Source: Alphaproteobacteria bacterium
GTDB taxonomy: Bacteria; Pseudomonadota; Alphaproteobacteria; Caulobacterales; Parvularculaceae
DNA length: 37,500 bases
Direction of reading: 5' to 3'
Assembly (NCBI GenBank): GCA_030426465.1
Contig: JAUHYK010000037.1
Coordinates: 1-37,500 of the forward strand
In this document: piece by piece, positions 1 through 7,628 of the stretch
Layout: the number at the start of each line of letters is the position of its first letter
Position numbering within the stretch: the stretch's first letter is position 1
Position numbers and translations under genes: made by a program
Notes under the pieces: generated by a model
Told to the model about the DNA's origin: nothing
The model's database searches: none
The model's input: the letters and a program-made list of their open reading frames with translations, nothing else

Positions 1-48
1 GAGGTCGCCACACCTGAACAAACCCGCGCTATGCTGAACCTCTCGTAA
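1..48 (+). CDS. 3' end of an upstream gene, possibly a 3-keto-5-aminohexanoate cleavage (BKACE) enzyme
   Basis: Frame 1 is open from the window edge and ends at TAA 46-48, giving the 15-residue tail EVATPEQTRAMLNLS. BKACE-family enzymes commonly end in a similar 'ATPxEARxxLGL' tail, so this family is my best guess, but 15 residues cannot prove it. The next gene begins 27 bases downstream on the same strand, so the two could be co-transcribed. Confidence 0.35.
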   Translation, partial: EVATPEQTRAMLNLS

Positions 49-75
49 GCGTTGAAAAAAGCGGGGGGGGGCGGT

Positions 76-501
76 ATGAGCTTTACAGTTTATCTAACTT
101 TCGATGGCGATTGCGAAGAAGCTTTTGACTTTTACAAATCTGTTTTCGGCGGTGAGTTTGCCGTCAAGCAGCGCTTCTCCGATGGGCCGCCGGAAATGGC
201 CGCTGTCGCGAAAGGCGAAGAAAATCGCATCATGCACGTAACGTTGCGCGTCGGAGACGCCCTCTTGCAGGGCTCTGACACAGTGCAAGGCCATGCGGGC
301 TCTTACGTCAGGGGTAATAATTTTTCGATATCCTTTACGCCGTCATCACGCGCAGAAGCAGATGCGGTTTTTGAAAAGCTGAAAGACGGCGGCAAAGAAA
401 CAATGCCGATGCAGGAAACCTTTTGGGGATCCTATTTCGGAATGTGCACCGACAGATTTGGCGTTCAGTGGATGATTAATATGGCCGCGGCGACAGCCTG
501 A
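76..501 (+). CDS. VOC-superfamily (glyoxalase/PhnB-like) protein
   Basis: A 141-residue protein from ATG 76. The opening MSFTVYLTFDGDCEEAFDFY and the following FGGEF are typical of PhnB-like VOC proteins, in which paired beta-alpha-beta-beta-beta units form a metal- or ligand-binding cavity. The C-terminal GSYFGMCTDRFGVQWMINM is the usual second half-module signature. The length is standard for the family. The reading frame stays open upstream to a TTG at 52, but that would add only a low-complexity MKKAGGGG, so ATG 76 is preferred. A run of nine G (63-71) lies where the Shine-Dalgarno site should be. The stop is three bases from the stop of convergent trxB. The substrate is unknown; PhnB-like proteins are often annotated as demethylubiquinone methyltransferase, which should not be taken literally. 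Confidence 0.82.
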   Translation: MSFTVYLTFDGDCEEAFDFYKSVFGGEFAVKQRFSDGPPEMAAVAKGEENRIMHVTLRVGDALLQGSDTVQGHAGSYVRGNNFSISFTPSSRAEADAVFEKLKDGGKETMPMQETFWGSYFGMCTDRFGVQWMINMAAATA

Positions 502-504
502 GAT

Positions 505-1461
505 TTACTCGGCCGCCTCGAGCCTTGCTTCTTCTGCGGCCAGGAATTTTTCCGCCTCAAGCGCGGCCATACAACCCATGCCGGCGGCGGTCACGGCCTG
601 ACGGTAGATGTCGTCAGTGACATCACCTGCGGCGTAAACGCCGGGGACCGCCGTCGCCGTCGAATCCGCTTCGGTGACAAGATAGCCGTGATCTTTCATG
701 GCGAGCTTGCCTTCGAAGAGTTCAGTTGAGGGTTTGTGTCCGATCGCGATAAAAACCCCGTCAACCTTGATTTCCTGAGTTTCGCCAGTCTTGACGTTCT
801 TAAGGCGTACGCCCGTCACACCCAGTGGATTCTCGTCTCCAAAGATATCATCAAGCTGGTGATCCCAGATGACGTCGATATTTTCTTTGTTGAAAAGCCG
901 TGACTGAAGGATTTTCTCCGAACGTAACTCGTCGCGGCGATGGACGAGCGTTACTTTTTTTGCAAGGCCTGAAAGATAGAGGGCTTCCTCAACCGCTGTG
1001 TTGCCGCCGCCGACAACGAGAACATCTTTATTGCGATAGAAAAACCCATCGCAGGTTGCGCAGGCGGAAACCCCGAAACCCTGAAATTTCTGTTCGGAGG
1101 GAAGGCCAAGCCATTTTGCCTGAGCGCCAGTAGCGATGACAAGCGCATCGGCGACATAGGTCTCGCCGCTGTCGCCTGTGAGCGTAAAAGGTCTTTTTGT
1201 CAGATCCACATCAGTGATGAGGTCATTGACGAATTCAGCGCCGACATGTTCAGCCTGCTTTTGCATCTGCTCCATTAGCCAAGGGCCCTGAATGACATCT
1301 GCGAAGCCCGGATAGTTCTCAACATCGGTGGTGATGGTCATCTGGCCGCCTGGTTGCAGGCCATGGACAAGCATGGGCTTTAGGCCGGCGCGGGCGGAAT
1401 AGATGGCGGCGGTGAGACCAGCGGGGCCGGAGCCCAGAATCAGCAAAGGGGTCTTCTTCAC
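505..1461 (-). CDS. trxB: Thioredoxin-disulfide reductase (NADPH, FAD)
   Basis: A 318-residue low-molecular-weight thioredoxin reductase, which passes electrons from NADPH via FAD to thioredoxin in the cytoplasm. With GTG 1461 as residue 1, the FAD-binding GSGPAG is at 10-15, the redox pair CATC at 134-137, the NADPH-binding GGGNTA at 151-156, and the C-terminal FAD motif AAGDVTDDIYRQ near the end. The frame is open further upstream, to 1554, but that extension (MRRAFGNACAS...) has no homology character. GTG 1461 has a GAGGAA ribosome site five bases upstream and gives the usual family length. The gene is transcribed divergently from hmgA across a 227-bp intergenic region. Its C-terminus has a short Ala/Glu-rich tail. 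Confidence 0.96.
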   Translation of the reverse strand: MKKTPLLILGSGPAGLTAAIYSARAGLKPMLVHGLQPGGQMTITTDVENYPGFADVIQGPWLMEQMQKQAEHVGAEFVNDLITDVDLTKRPFTLTGDSGETYVADALVIATGAQAKWLGLPSEQKFQGFGVSACATCDGFFYRNKDVLVVGGGNTAVEEALYLSGLAKKVTLVHRRDELRSEKILQSRLFNKENIDVIWDHQLDDIFGDENPLGVTGVRLKNVKTGETQEIKVDGVFIAIGHKPSTELFEGKLAMKDHGYLVTEADSTATAVPGVYAAGDVTDDIYRQAVTAAGMGCMAALEAEKFLAAEEARLEAAE

Positions 1462-1622
1462 GGTATTCCTCGAATATTGTCCGACCCCTAAATGGGTCCC
1501 TTGTACGCGCAGGCAAGGCGCGCTCGCACAGGCGTTACCAAAGGCCCGCCGCAAGGGAAAGGGCGGCTTTTCCCCGCAGTTCTTCAGGGGCTACGTCAGC
1601 TTGCCTGCCTGTGTGAAAAATG

Positions 1623-1636
1623 GTAACAAATGTTAC
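1623..1636. promoter_or_regulatory. Perfect palindrome, candidate operator upstream of hmgA
   Basis: GTAACA-AA-TGTTAC is a perfect 6+2+6 dyad lying 52 bases before the hmgA ATG. A TTGACG hexamer (1641-1646) that could serve as a -35 element starts four bases later, although no good -10 follows it. Short AT-rich palindromes of this kind are typical MarR/TetR-type operators. Regulation of the homogentisate genes from this site is inference. Confidence 0.45.
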
Positions 1637-1688
1637 TAATTTGACGAAATGGGCTAAATGCCAGATCTAAGGCCCGAAGGAGACGCAT

Positions 1689-2822
1689 ATGGCGCGCAGA
1701 TGGATCACCCCAAGCCGGGTTGAGGGCGAAGCTTCGCGGCAGGCCCATGCCGACATGCCGGCCGGCACCTATGAACGCGAAATCTCCAAAGAGGGTTTTT
1801 TCGGTCCAGCGGCATTCATGCATCACCGTCGTCCGCCCACAGGCTGGGTGAATTTCGAAGGACCATTGAGGCCGCGTGCTTTCGACCTCGCCGCCATGAA
1901 GGGCGCCAACCCTACGCCATGGGCGGCGCCGCGCATTTTGCACAACAAAGCGACAGAAATCAGATACTGGAAACTTGACAGCGCGATGCCGTCACTCGCG
2001 CGCAATGGCGACGGTGACCAGTTGCTGTTCGTACATGAAGGAAAGGGCGACCTCTATTGCGATTACGGCCATCTGGCGTTTGAGAGTGGCGATTACCTTA
2101 TGCTGCCGCGAGGCACGATGTGGAGATTATCGCCGTCATCGCCAACGTCGATCCTGATGATTGAGGCAACCAATAGTCACTACACATTGCCGGATAAAGG
2201 CCTTCTCGGGCCTCATGCGATTTTTGATCCGGCAGTAATGAATGCGCCAAAAATGAATGACGCTTTCAAAGCGCACCAGGCGGAGGATGGTGAGACGCGC
2301 GTTGAAATAAAGAAACGCGGGGAGGTTTCTACCGCCACCTATCCTTACAACCCGCTGGATGTCGTCGGCTGGCACGGCGAGCTATCACCGGTGCAACTGA
2401 ATCTTCGCGATATCCGTCCGATCATGTCACACCGTTATCATGTGCCGCCTTCGGCCCATACAACGTTTCTATCTGATCGGTTTGTCGTCTGCACCTTCGC
2501 GCCACGTCCCTTCGAAACAGATCCCGGCGCATTGAAGGTGCCGTTCTTCCATAATAATGATGATTATGATGAGGTGCTTTTCTATCATGCGGGCGATTTC
2601 TTCAGCCGTGATAATATTGATGCGGGGATGATGACGTTCCATCCTTCGGGTTTCACGCATGGTCCCCACCCAAAGGCGCTGAAAAATATGCTCGAACAGA
2701 AAAAGCCGGCGACGGACGAGTATGCAGTCATGATCGATACGCGCGATCCGTTGAATATAGGAGAGAGCGCTGGCGCTGTTGAAAATCTTGACTACGTAAA
2801 CAGTTGGCGCGGCAATGACTGA
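1689..2822 (+). CDS. hmgA: Homogentisate 1,2-dioxygenase (short bacterial form)
   Basis: A 377-residue non-haem iron dioxygenase that opens the ring of homogentisate to maleylacetoacetate in tyrosine/phenylalanine catabolism. The C-terminal cupin half carries the likely Fe(II) ligands: His288 in FFHNNDDYDEVLFYH, Glu295 in the same stretch, and the histidines of HPSGFTHGPHP (318-327). This pattern is characteristic of HGD. At 377 residues it is shorter than the roughly 430-450-residue enzymes of animals and Pseudomonas, but it matches the shorter version seen in other alphaproteobacteria. The start at ATG 1689 has a clear AAGGAG site at 1676-1681. It heads a plus-strand run and overlaps the next gene by eight bases. 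Maleylacetoacetate isomerase, the next enzyme of the pathway, is not in the window. Confidence 0.9.
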   Translation: MARRWITPSRVEGEASRQAHADMPAGTYEREISKEGFFGPAAFMHHRRPPTGWVNFEGPLRPRAFDLAAMKGANPTPWAAPRILHNKATEIRYWKLDSAMPSLARNGDGDQLLFVHEGKGDLYCDYGHLAFESGDYLMLPRGTMWRLSPSSPTSILMIEATNSHYTLPDKGLLGPHAIFDPAVMNAPKMNDAFKAHQAEDGETRVEIKKRGEVSTATYPYNPLDVVGWHGELSPVQLNLRDIRPIMSHRYHVPPSAHTTFLSDRFVVCTFAPRPFETDPGALKVPFFHNNDDYDEVLFYHAGDFFSRDNIDAGMMTFHPSGFTHGPHPKALKNMLEQKKPATDEYAVMIDTRDPLNIGESAGAVENLDYVNSWRGND

Positions 2823-3069
2823 GATGACGCGCACCCAGCATCCAGATCCAACGAGCCTTTGTTGTGAATCTATGCAGGCGGCGCTGGAGATGAACTGTTC
2901 CGAGCACGACGATCCGTTTGAGTGCCCGGATAGTCTCATCGCCTATAATGAAGGCCTCAACCAGTTTGCGCTTATTGTGCATGACGGCGGCAGGGATGTG
3001 ATTCTGATTCGCCATTGTCCATGGTGTGGCGCTGCATTGGGTGCGGCGTCCGATGGAGAGGAAGAATAG
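2815..3069 (+). CDS. Small DUF6980-like cysteine-rich protein
   Basis: An 84-residue acidic protein. It contains CCESMQAALEMNCSEHDDPFECPDSLI early, and LIVHDGGRDVILIRHCPWCGAAL at the end. The spacing of paired cysteines (CCE near residue 16, NCSEH, ECPD, and the terminal CPWCG) resembles the DUF6980 family and suggests a small metal- or disulfide-containing fold. The ATG at 2815 lies inside the hmgA stop region (overlap 2815-2822); a second in-frame ATG at 2824 is possible. Both arrangements imply translational coupling to hmgA. Function is unknown. Its position between two homogentisate-pathway enzymes may be functional or incidental. Confidence 0.75.
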   Translation: MTEMTRTQHPDPTSLCCESMQAALEMNCSEHDDPFECPDSLIAYNEGLNQFALIVHDGGRDVILIRHCPWCGAALGAASDGEEE

Positions 3070-3088
3070 GCGAAGTTAGGAAAACCTT

Positions 3089-3319
3089 ATGGCAAAGATA
3101 AAAAGCTTCAATAAAGGTGAGCGAGAACGATACATTACGCACGATGAAATCGATGCAGAGTATTTTAGTTTCGAGCGAGATGGGCGGAGACTATTTCAAA
3201 TTGACATGTATGGACGTGCAAAGCGCGAAATCCCTGGAAAGACGAGTCAAACCATTCAGCTAGACAAGGAGAGGGCGGAACTGTTGATCGCAATTTTGAA
3301 GAAGGAATTTAAGCTGTGA
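3089..3319 (+). CDS. Small hypothetical protein, AT-rich and possibly acquired
   Basis: A 76-residue basic/acidic mixed protein (MAKIKSFNKGERERYITHDE... ending in IAILKKEFKL). The pattern of YFSFERDGRRLFQIDMYGR followed by PGKTSQTIQLDKERAELLI recalls a family of short orphan proteins found scattered in bacterial accessory DNA, sometimes mislabelled as formyltransferase. I do not assign a function. Codon use differs from its neighbours: ATA, AGA, CGA and CTA codons and A/T third positions are frequent. It starts 19 bases after the preceding gene and its TGA overlaps the GTG of the hydrolase gene by four bases (GTGA). If it was inserted, it is now coupled to translation of that gene. Confidence 0.7.
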   Translation: MAKIKSFNKGERERYITHDEIDAEYFSFERDGRRLFQIDMYGRAKREIPGKTSQTIQLDKERAELLIAILKKEFKL

Positions 3320-4332
3320 AACTCGCATCTTTGAAGAGCGGCCGCGACGGGCGGCTTGTTGTCGTTTCCAACGATTTGACACGCTATACGGACGCGGCGC
3401 GCGTCGCGCCCACTTTGCAGGCGGCGCTTGATGACTGGAACAATTGCGAACCAGGTTTGCGCGAATTGGCGCAAGGCGTTGAAACAGGTTCTGTTCCGGT
3501 CGAACGCTTCCACGAACGTGAATGCGAATCGCCATTGCCCCGGGCTTATCAGTGGGCGGATGGTTCAGCTTACATCAATCACGTAGAGCTTGTCCGGAAA
3601 GCGCGCAACGCCGAGGTGCCGGCGAGTTTTTATGAAGACCCTTTGATGTACCAGGGAGGATCTGATTCATTTCTGGGTCCACGCGATGATATTGTCATGT
3701 CGACGGATGAAGGCTGGGGCATAGACATGGAGGCGGAGATCGCCGTCATCACCGGTGATGTGCCTATGGGCGTCACGCCGGAAGAGGCGAAGGACTATAT
3801 TCGCCTCGTCATGCTGGTGAACGACGTTTCCCTGCGCGGCCTTATTCCTGCAGAACTGGCGAAGGGTTTTGGCTTTTTTCAATCGAAACCTTCATCGGCT
3901 TTCACGCCCGTCGCCGTTACACCCGATACGCTTGGCGAGGCGTGGGATGGAGGCGCTATCCATTTGCCATTGCTGGTGCGCTATAATGGCGAGCCCTTCG
4001 GGCAGGCGAATGCAGGCAAAGACCTGACCTTCAACTTTCCGCAACTGATCGCCCATGCGGCGAAGTCGCGGCCACTGGGTGCGGGCGCCATTATCGGGTC
4101 AGGCACGGTTTCCAATAAACTCGACGGCGGGCCGGGTAAATCAATCGCCGATGGTGGCGACGGATATTCCTGTATTGCGGAAATTCGCACTATCGAGACA
4201 ATTTATGATGGCGAGGCGAAAACGCCCTTCATGAAGTTTGGCGACACGGTCGAAATCAAGATGAAGGATGGGGATGGCCGCTCGATCTTTGGTTCAATTT
4301 CGCAAAAGGTGGCGAAATACGAGCGGAAATAG
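3316..4332 (+). CDS. fahA: Fumarylacetoacetate hydrolase
   Basis: A 338-residue enzyme of the FAA hydrolase family that splits fumarylacetoacetate into fumarate and acetoacetate, the last step of homogentisate degradation. The N-terminus MKLASLKSGRDGRLVVVS is typical of the bacterial subgroup. The metal-binding core is visible as DEGWGIDMEAEIAVITGD (about residues 134-151) followed by VMLVNDVSLRG (about 166-176). A late GSGTVSN and GYSCIAE segment form the rest of the active-site sheet. It begins with GTG in a GTGA overlap with the preceding stop; AAGGA at about 3302-3306 serves as ribosome site inside the upstream gene. The pairing with hmgA strongly supports this role over other FAH-fold hydrolases. 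Confidence 0.9.
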   Translation: MKLASLKSGRDGRLVVVSNDLTRYTDAARVAPTLQAALDDWNNCEPGLRELAQGVETGSVPVERFHERECESPLPRAYQWADGSAYINHVELVRKARNAEVPASFYEDPLMYQGGSDSFLGPRDDIVMSTDEGWGIDMEAEIAVITGDVPMGVTPEEAKDYIRLVMLVNDVSLRGLIPAELAKGFGFFQSKPSSAFTPVAVTPDTLGEAWDGGAIHLPLLVRYNGEPFGQANAGKDLTFNFPQLIAHAAKSRPLGAGAIIGSGTVSNKLDGGPGKSIADGGDGYSCIAEIRTIETIYDGEAKTPFMKFGDTVEIKMKDGDGRSIFGSISQKVAKYERK

Positions 4333-4369
4333 TAAGGCTGGGGCCGCGAGTTGAAGCGAGTTTCCTGTT

Positions 4370-6382
4370 GTGAAAAATCTTTCCGTCTTTTGTGCTGGTC
4401 TATTGTCAGTCACGGCATTTACGCCCGGGGCGGCTGACGACGGTATTGTCGTTACTGCTGAGCGGCGTGCAACGGCTTTATCGGATGTGCCGCAGAGCAT
4501 TACAGCAATTACGGTCAAAGATATTGAGCTTGTCGACGCCGACCATATTTCTGAGATATTGTCGCGCGCGCCGGGTGTAACGCTTCATCGTGGTTCTGGC
4601 GCTGAACAACTGACAGCGATCCGGTCGCCCGTTCTCACGTCGGGCGCGGGTGCTGGCTCTTTTCTCTTTCTGGAAAATGGCGTCGCCATTCGCTCCGCTG
4701 GTTTTGCGAATATCAATGGGCTGTTCGACGCCCACTACGAAATTGCCGACCGTATTGAGGTAGTGCGCGGACCGTCCGGCGCGCTTTATGGCGCTAACGC
4801 TATTCATGGCGTTATTAATGTGCTGACGCCGTCTCCATCTGAAGAACTGTCGGTTTTCGGAGAAGCTTATGGTGATACCCAGGATCGTTACAAATTCAAA
4901 GGCAGTGTTTCCGGAACCGAGGGCGCCAACGGTTTTTACGCTGCTGCGTCGGTCACTACAGAAGCCGGCTACCGCGTCGATGCGGGTCTCGACCAACAAA
5001 AACTGACCTTGCGTCATGTCTATGACGATGGCGGTGTTAGCGTTGATACGATCTTTTCTTTCGACAATCTGGAGCAAGAGACAGCGGGATTCATTTTCGG
5101 TAAGGCGGCGCTGAAAGACCGGCAACTACGCAAGACTAACGATTTCCCACAGGCTTATCGTGACGCCAAGGCGGTGCGGCTTCAGTCTACATTTGAGTTC
5201 GGTGCTGGTGAGAAAACCCGCATTCAAGTGACGCCATATGCGCGCTGGAGCAAGATGGAATTCCCACAGCATTTCCTGCCGTCAAATGCGCTTGAAAAAA
5301 ACGGACATAAGAGTATCGGGGTTCAGAGTGCAGTCTATCATGACGCTGGACCGCTATCGCTCATAGCCGGGGTTGATGCGGAATATACAGACGGGTTCCT
5401 GTCTGAGTTCCAGTCTATGCCGCAAGTTTTTTCATACACGCCTGGTTTGCACTACGATTATGACGTCAAGGCGGTAAACGCTTCCGGTTTTGTGCAGGGC
5501 GACTATGCGCTGGGTCCGCGAACAACAGCGAGCGCAGCAATCCGCGTTGATGGCACGATCTATAAATATGATAACATGACTGATAGCGATATTGTCGGAC
5601 GATTTTTGCGCCTTCCCGACCAAACGGACAGGTTTGTTACGGCAAGCCCAAAATTTTCATTGCGTCAAGAGCTGAGTGATAACGCATCGGTTTATGTCAG
5701 TTACGCGCACGGCGCTCGTCCGCCGCAGACGACTGATTTCTACCGTCTCCAGATCAATCAGACTGGCGATCAGGCGCGCCCCGAGAAAATCGATGCGGTA
5801 GAACTTGGTTTTCGGGGTGCGCTTGGCGAACGTATTAATCTGGAACTCGCGGGGTTCTTTATGGACAAGGACAATTTTTTCTTTCGGGATGCCGATGGTT
5901 TCAATGTCGCTGATGGAAAGACACGCCATGTTGGCGTGGAAGCCGATGTCAGTATTGACCTATTCAAGACGCTGAGGCTGCAGAGCGCTGTGACTTATGC
6001 AAAGCACACATATCGCTTTGACCGGCCTGTGGGTAATGCGACCGAGGCGATCAGTTTTGGTGACGATGTGGATACGGCGCCGCGGATCATGGCGAATACG
6101 CGGCTTCAATGGCGGCCTGTGGACCGGATTACCGCGGAGGCGGAGTGGGTTGCTATGGGCTCGTATTTTACGGATGCGGCTAACGACCATAAATATGACG
6201 GTCATGATATTCTCAACTTCCGCGCCGAATTTGGGCTCACCGAAACGCTCGCCGCTTTTGTCACCGTGCGGAACGTAACCGATGAGCTTTATGCGGAGCG
6301 CGCGGATTTCGCCTTTGGAAATGACCGTTATTTCCCCGGCGAAACCCGGACCTTTGGTCTTGGCCTGCGTTATCGCCACTGA
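4370..6382 (+). CDS. TonB-dependent outer-membrane receptor
   Basis: A 670-residue receptor. A short signal peptide (about residues 1-22, MKNLSVFCAGLLSVTAF then PGAADD) precedes a plug domain starting at DGIVVTAERRATALSDVPQS. Plug hallmarks follow: ILSRAPGV, VRGPSGALYGANAIHGVINV. The rest is barrel, with typical receptor segments such as SPKFSLRQELSDNASVYVSY and GVEADVSIDL, and a terminal strand ending in GLGLRYRH, an aromatic-rich end suited to BAM recognition. It begins with GTG 38 bases after fahA; no strong ribosome site is visible. Substrate cannot be read from sequence: siderophore, vitamin, glycan and aromatic transporters share this architecture. Its setting after catabolic genes and before an esterase hints at an aromatic or ester ligand, as inference. 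Confidence 0.9.
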   Translation: MKNLSVFCAGLLSVTAFTPGAADDGIVVTAERRATALSDVPQSITAITVKDIELVDADHISEILSRAPGVTLHRGSGAEQLTAIRSPVLTSGAGAGSFLFLENGVAIRSAGFANINGLFDAHYEIADRIEVVRGPSGALYGANAIHGVINVLTPSPSEELSVFGEAYGDTQDRYKFKGSVSGTEGANGFYAAASVTTEAGYRVDAGLDQQKLTLRHVYDDGGVSVDTIFSFDNLEQETAGFIFGKAALKDRQLRKTNDFPQAYRDAKAVRLQSTFEFGAGEKTRIQVTPYARWSKMEFPQHFLPSNALEKNGHKSIGVQSAVYHDAGPLSLIAGVDAEYTDGFLSEFQSMPQVFSYTPGLHYDYDVKAVNASGFVQGDYALGPRTTASAAIRVDGTIYKYDNMTDSDIVGRFLRLPDQTDRFVTASPKFSLRQELSDNASVYVSYAHGARPPQTTDFYRLQINQTGDQARPEKIDAVELGFRGALGERINLELAGFFMDKDNFFFRDADGFNVADGKTRHVGVEADVSIDLFKTLRLQSAVTYAKHTYRFDRPVGNATEAISFGDDVDTAPRIMANTRLQWRPVDRITAEAEWVAMGSYFTDAANDHKYDGHDILNFRAEFGLTETLAAFVTVRNVTDELYAERADFAFGNDRYFPGETRTFGLGLRYRH

Positions 6383-6400
6383 CCTGATGTTCTGAAGGCT

Positions 6401-6443
6401 TTTCCCGCCTGAGGGAAACGTCTACCCTTTACAAAAAGGGAGG
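6401..6443 (+). promoter_or_regulatory. Two tandem hairpins; the second masks the esterase ribosome site
   Basis: TTTCCC (6401-6406) pairs with GGGAAA (6413-6418) across six bases. CCCTTT (6425-6430) pairs with AAAGGG (6435-6440) across the loop ACAA. The GGG of the second hairpin is the first half of the GGGAGG ribosome site (6438-6443) of the gene starting at 6448. The arrangement could uncouple or regulate esterase translation. Neither hairpin has a U tract, so termination is unlikely. Confidence 0.45.
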
Positions 6444-6447
6444 CGGC

Positions 6448-7356
6448 ATGCCGAGTGTTCAGGCGATTCTATTCAATTGGATAATGAAGGCGACGTTTAA
6501 GTCAAAGCCGATCCATCGCCTGGAGGCGAAGACTTTGCGTGACGGGGCGGATGCGCTGGCGCCAAAACAGCCGCCAGCGGGTGTTTTTTGTGATGTGGTT
6601 GATGGCGCTGTCAAAGGAGAATGGCACCGTGCGGAAAATGCAGAGCCCGGCCGCACCGTGCTTTATCTCCATGGCGGGGGGTATGTGTTCGGATCTCCAA
6701 AATCACATCGCGCTTTTACATATGCGCTGGCGAAAACTGCGCAGGCCGAGGTCTTCTCCCTGGATTATCGCATGGCGCCGGAGCACCCATTTCCTGCTGC
6801 GGTGGATGACGCGGTCGCCGCCTATGAATGGCTTTTAGGGACGGGATGCGATCCAGCAAAAATCGTCATTGGCGGCGATTCCGCTGGGGGCGGGCTGGCG
6901 TTAGCGTTGCTGCTGTCTATCAAAGCGCGGGGGTTGCCAAATCCAGCTGGCGGTCTCTTGCTGTCGCCATGGACGGATCTCGCCACGACCGGCGTCTCTC
7001 TCGATGAGAACGAGAAGTCAGACGCAATGTTCAAGAAGGTTTATATTGTTGAGGGCGCCAAAAGGTATCTCGCCGCCGCGGATCCGAAGGCGCCGCTGGC
7101 TTCGCCGCTCTATGCGGATCTGACAGGTCTGCCGCCGATGCTGATTTTTGTCAGCGACAGCGAAGTGTTGCGCGATGATTCAACAAGGCTTCAAGAAAGC
7201 CTGACGGCTGCAGGCGTGCAATCCAAGCTCGTGATAGAGAAAGGGTTGATCCATGTCTGGCCAATCTTTCCAGGCCGCTTTCCCGAGGCGATGCAATCAA
7301 TCCGCGACGCTGCGGAGTTTATACGGGAAAAAACCGTGATGGAGGTGGCCGCATGA
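6448..7356 (+). CDS. Alpha/beta hydrolase, hormone-sensitive-lipase-type esterase
   Basis: A 302-residue serine esterase of bacterial family IV (HSL-like). The oxyanion-hole motif HGGGYVFGS is at 75-83. The nucleophile elbow GDSAGGG has Ser145. The acid is probably Asp243 in VLRDDS and the base His269 in LIHVWPIF. Such enzymes are cytoplasmic carboxylesterases acting on short acyl or aryl esters; no signal peptide is present. The ATG has a GGGAGG site four bases upstream, partly held in a hairpin. It follows the TonB receptor by 65 bases and overlaps the next gene by four bases (ATGA). A role in hydrolysing an ester imported by the receptor is a reasonable but untested idea. Confidence 0.9.
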   Translation: MPSVQAILFNWIMKATFKSKPIHRLEAKTLRDGADALAPKQPPAGVFCDVVDGAVKGEWHRAENAEPGRTVLYLHGGGYVFGSPKSHRAFTYALAKTAQAEVFSLDYRMAPEHPFPAAVDDAVAAYEWLLGTGCDPAKIVIGGDSAGGGLALALLLSIKARGLPNPAGGLLLSPWTDLATTGVSLDENEKSDAMFKKVYIVEGAKRYLAAADPKAPLASPLYADLTGLPPMLIFVSDSEVLRDDSTRLQESLTAAGVQSKLVIEKGLIHVWPIFPGRFPEAMQSIRDAAEFIREKTVMEVAA

Positions 7357-7628
7357 GGGCGGACATGGCCAAGCTTGTGATCGCAGTTATCCTGGATCTG
7401 GCTGATTTCACGATTGGCCGAGCAGGAATCATTATTCCGGGCTTTGAAATAGGGTTCGACGCGGTGTTGGGCGTGGCCGCTGTAGCGCTTTGGGGCTGGC
7501 CCGGCCTTTTCGCTTTTTGGGAGCTTGCCGATCCGACAGGGCAGGCGGATGCGTTTGTCCCGACGATGACTTTAATTGCACTGAGCCAGATGGGTAAGGG
7601 CAGAAAAAAACGCCCGCAGCCTGGTTAA
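7353..7628 (+). CDS. Small inner-membrane protein
   Basis: A 91-residue hydrophobic protein starting in the ATGA overlap with the esterase; a second Met at residue 5 is possible. Two hydrophobic stretches are visible (about residues 6-32, and 37-57 with LGVAAVALWGWPGLFAFWEL), followed by a polar, basic tail GKGRKKRPQPG. No family is recognised with certainty. Translational coupling suggests it is made with the esterase. Its last codons form one arm of the terminator hairpin, so the gene end and the transcript end coincide. Confidence 0.65.
   Translation: MRADMAKLVIAVILDLADFTIGRAGIIIPGFEIGFDAVLGVAAVALWGWPGLFAFWELADPTGQADAFVPTMTLIALSQMGKGRKKRPQPG

Noticed and set aside
4478-5125. A 215-codon minus-strand frame under the TonB receptor
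   Set aside because: Lies wholly inside the receptor gene, which has full domain evidence; the shadow protein is Arg/Asn-rich without motifs.
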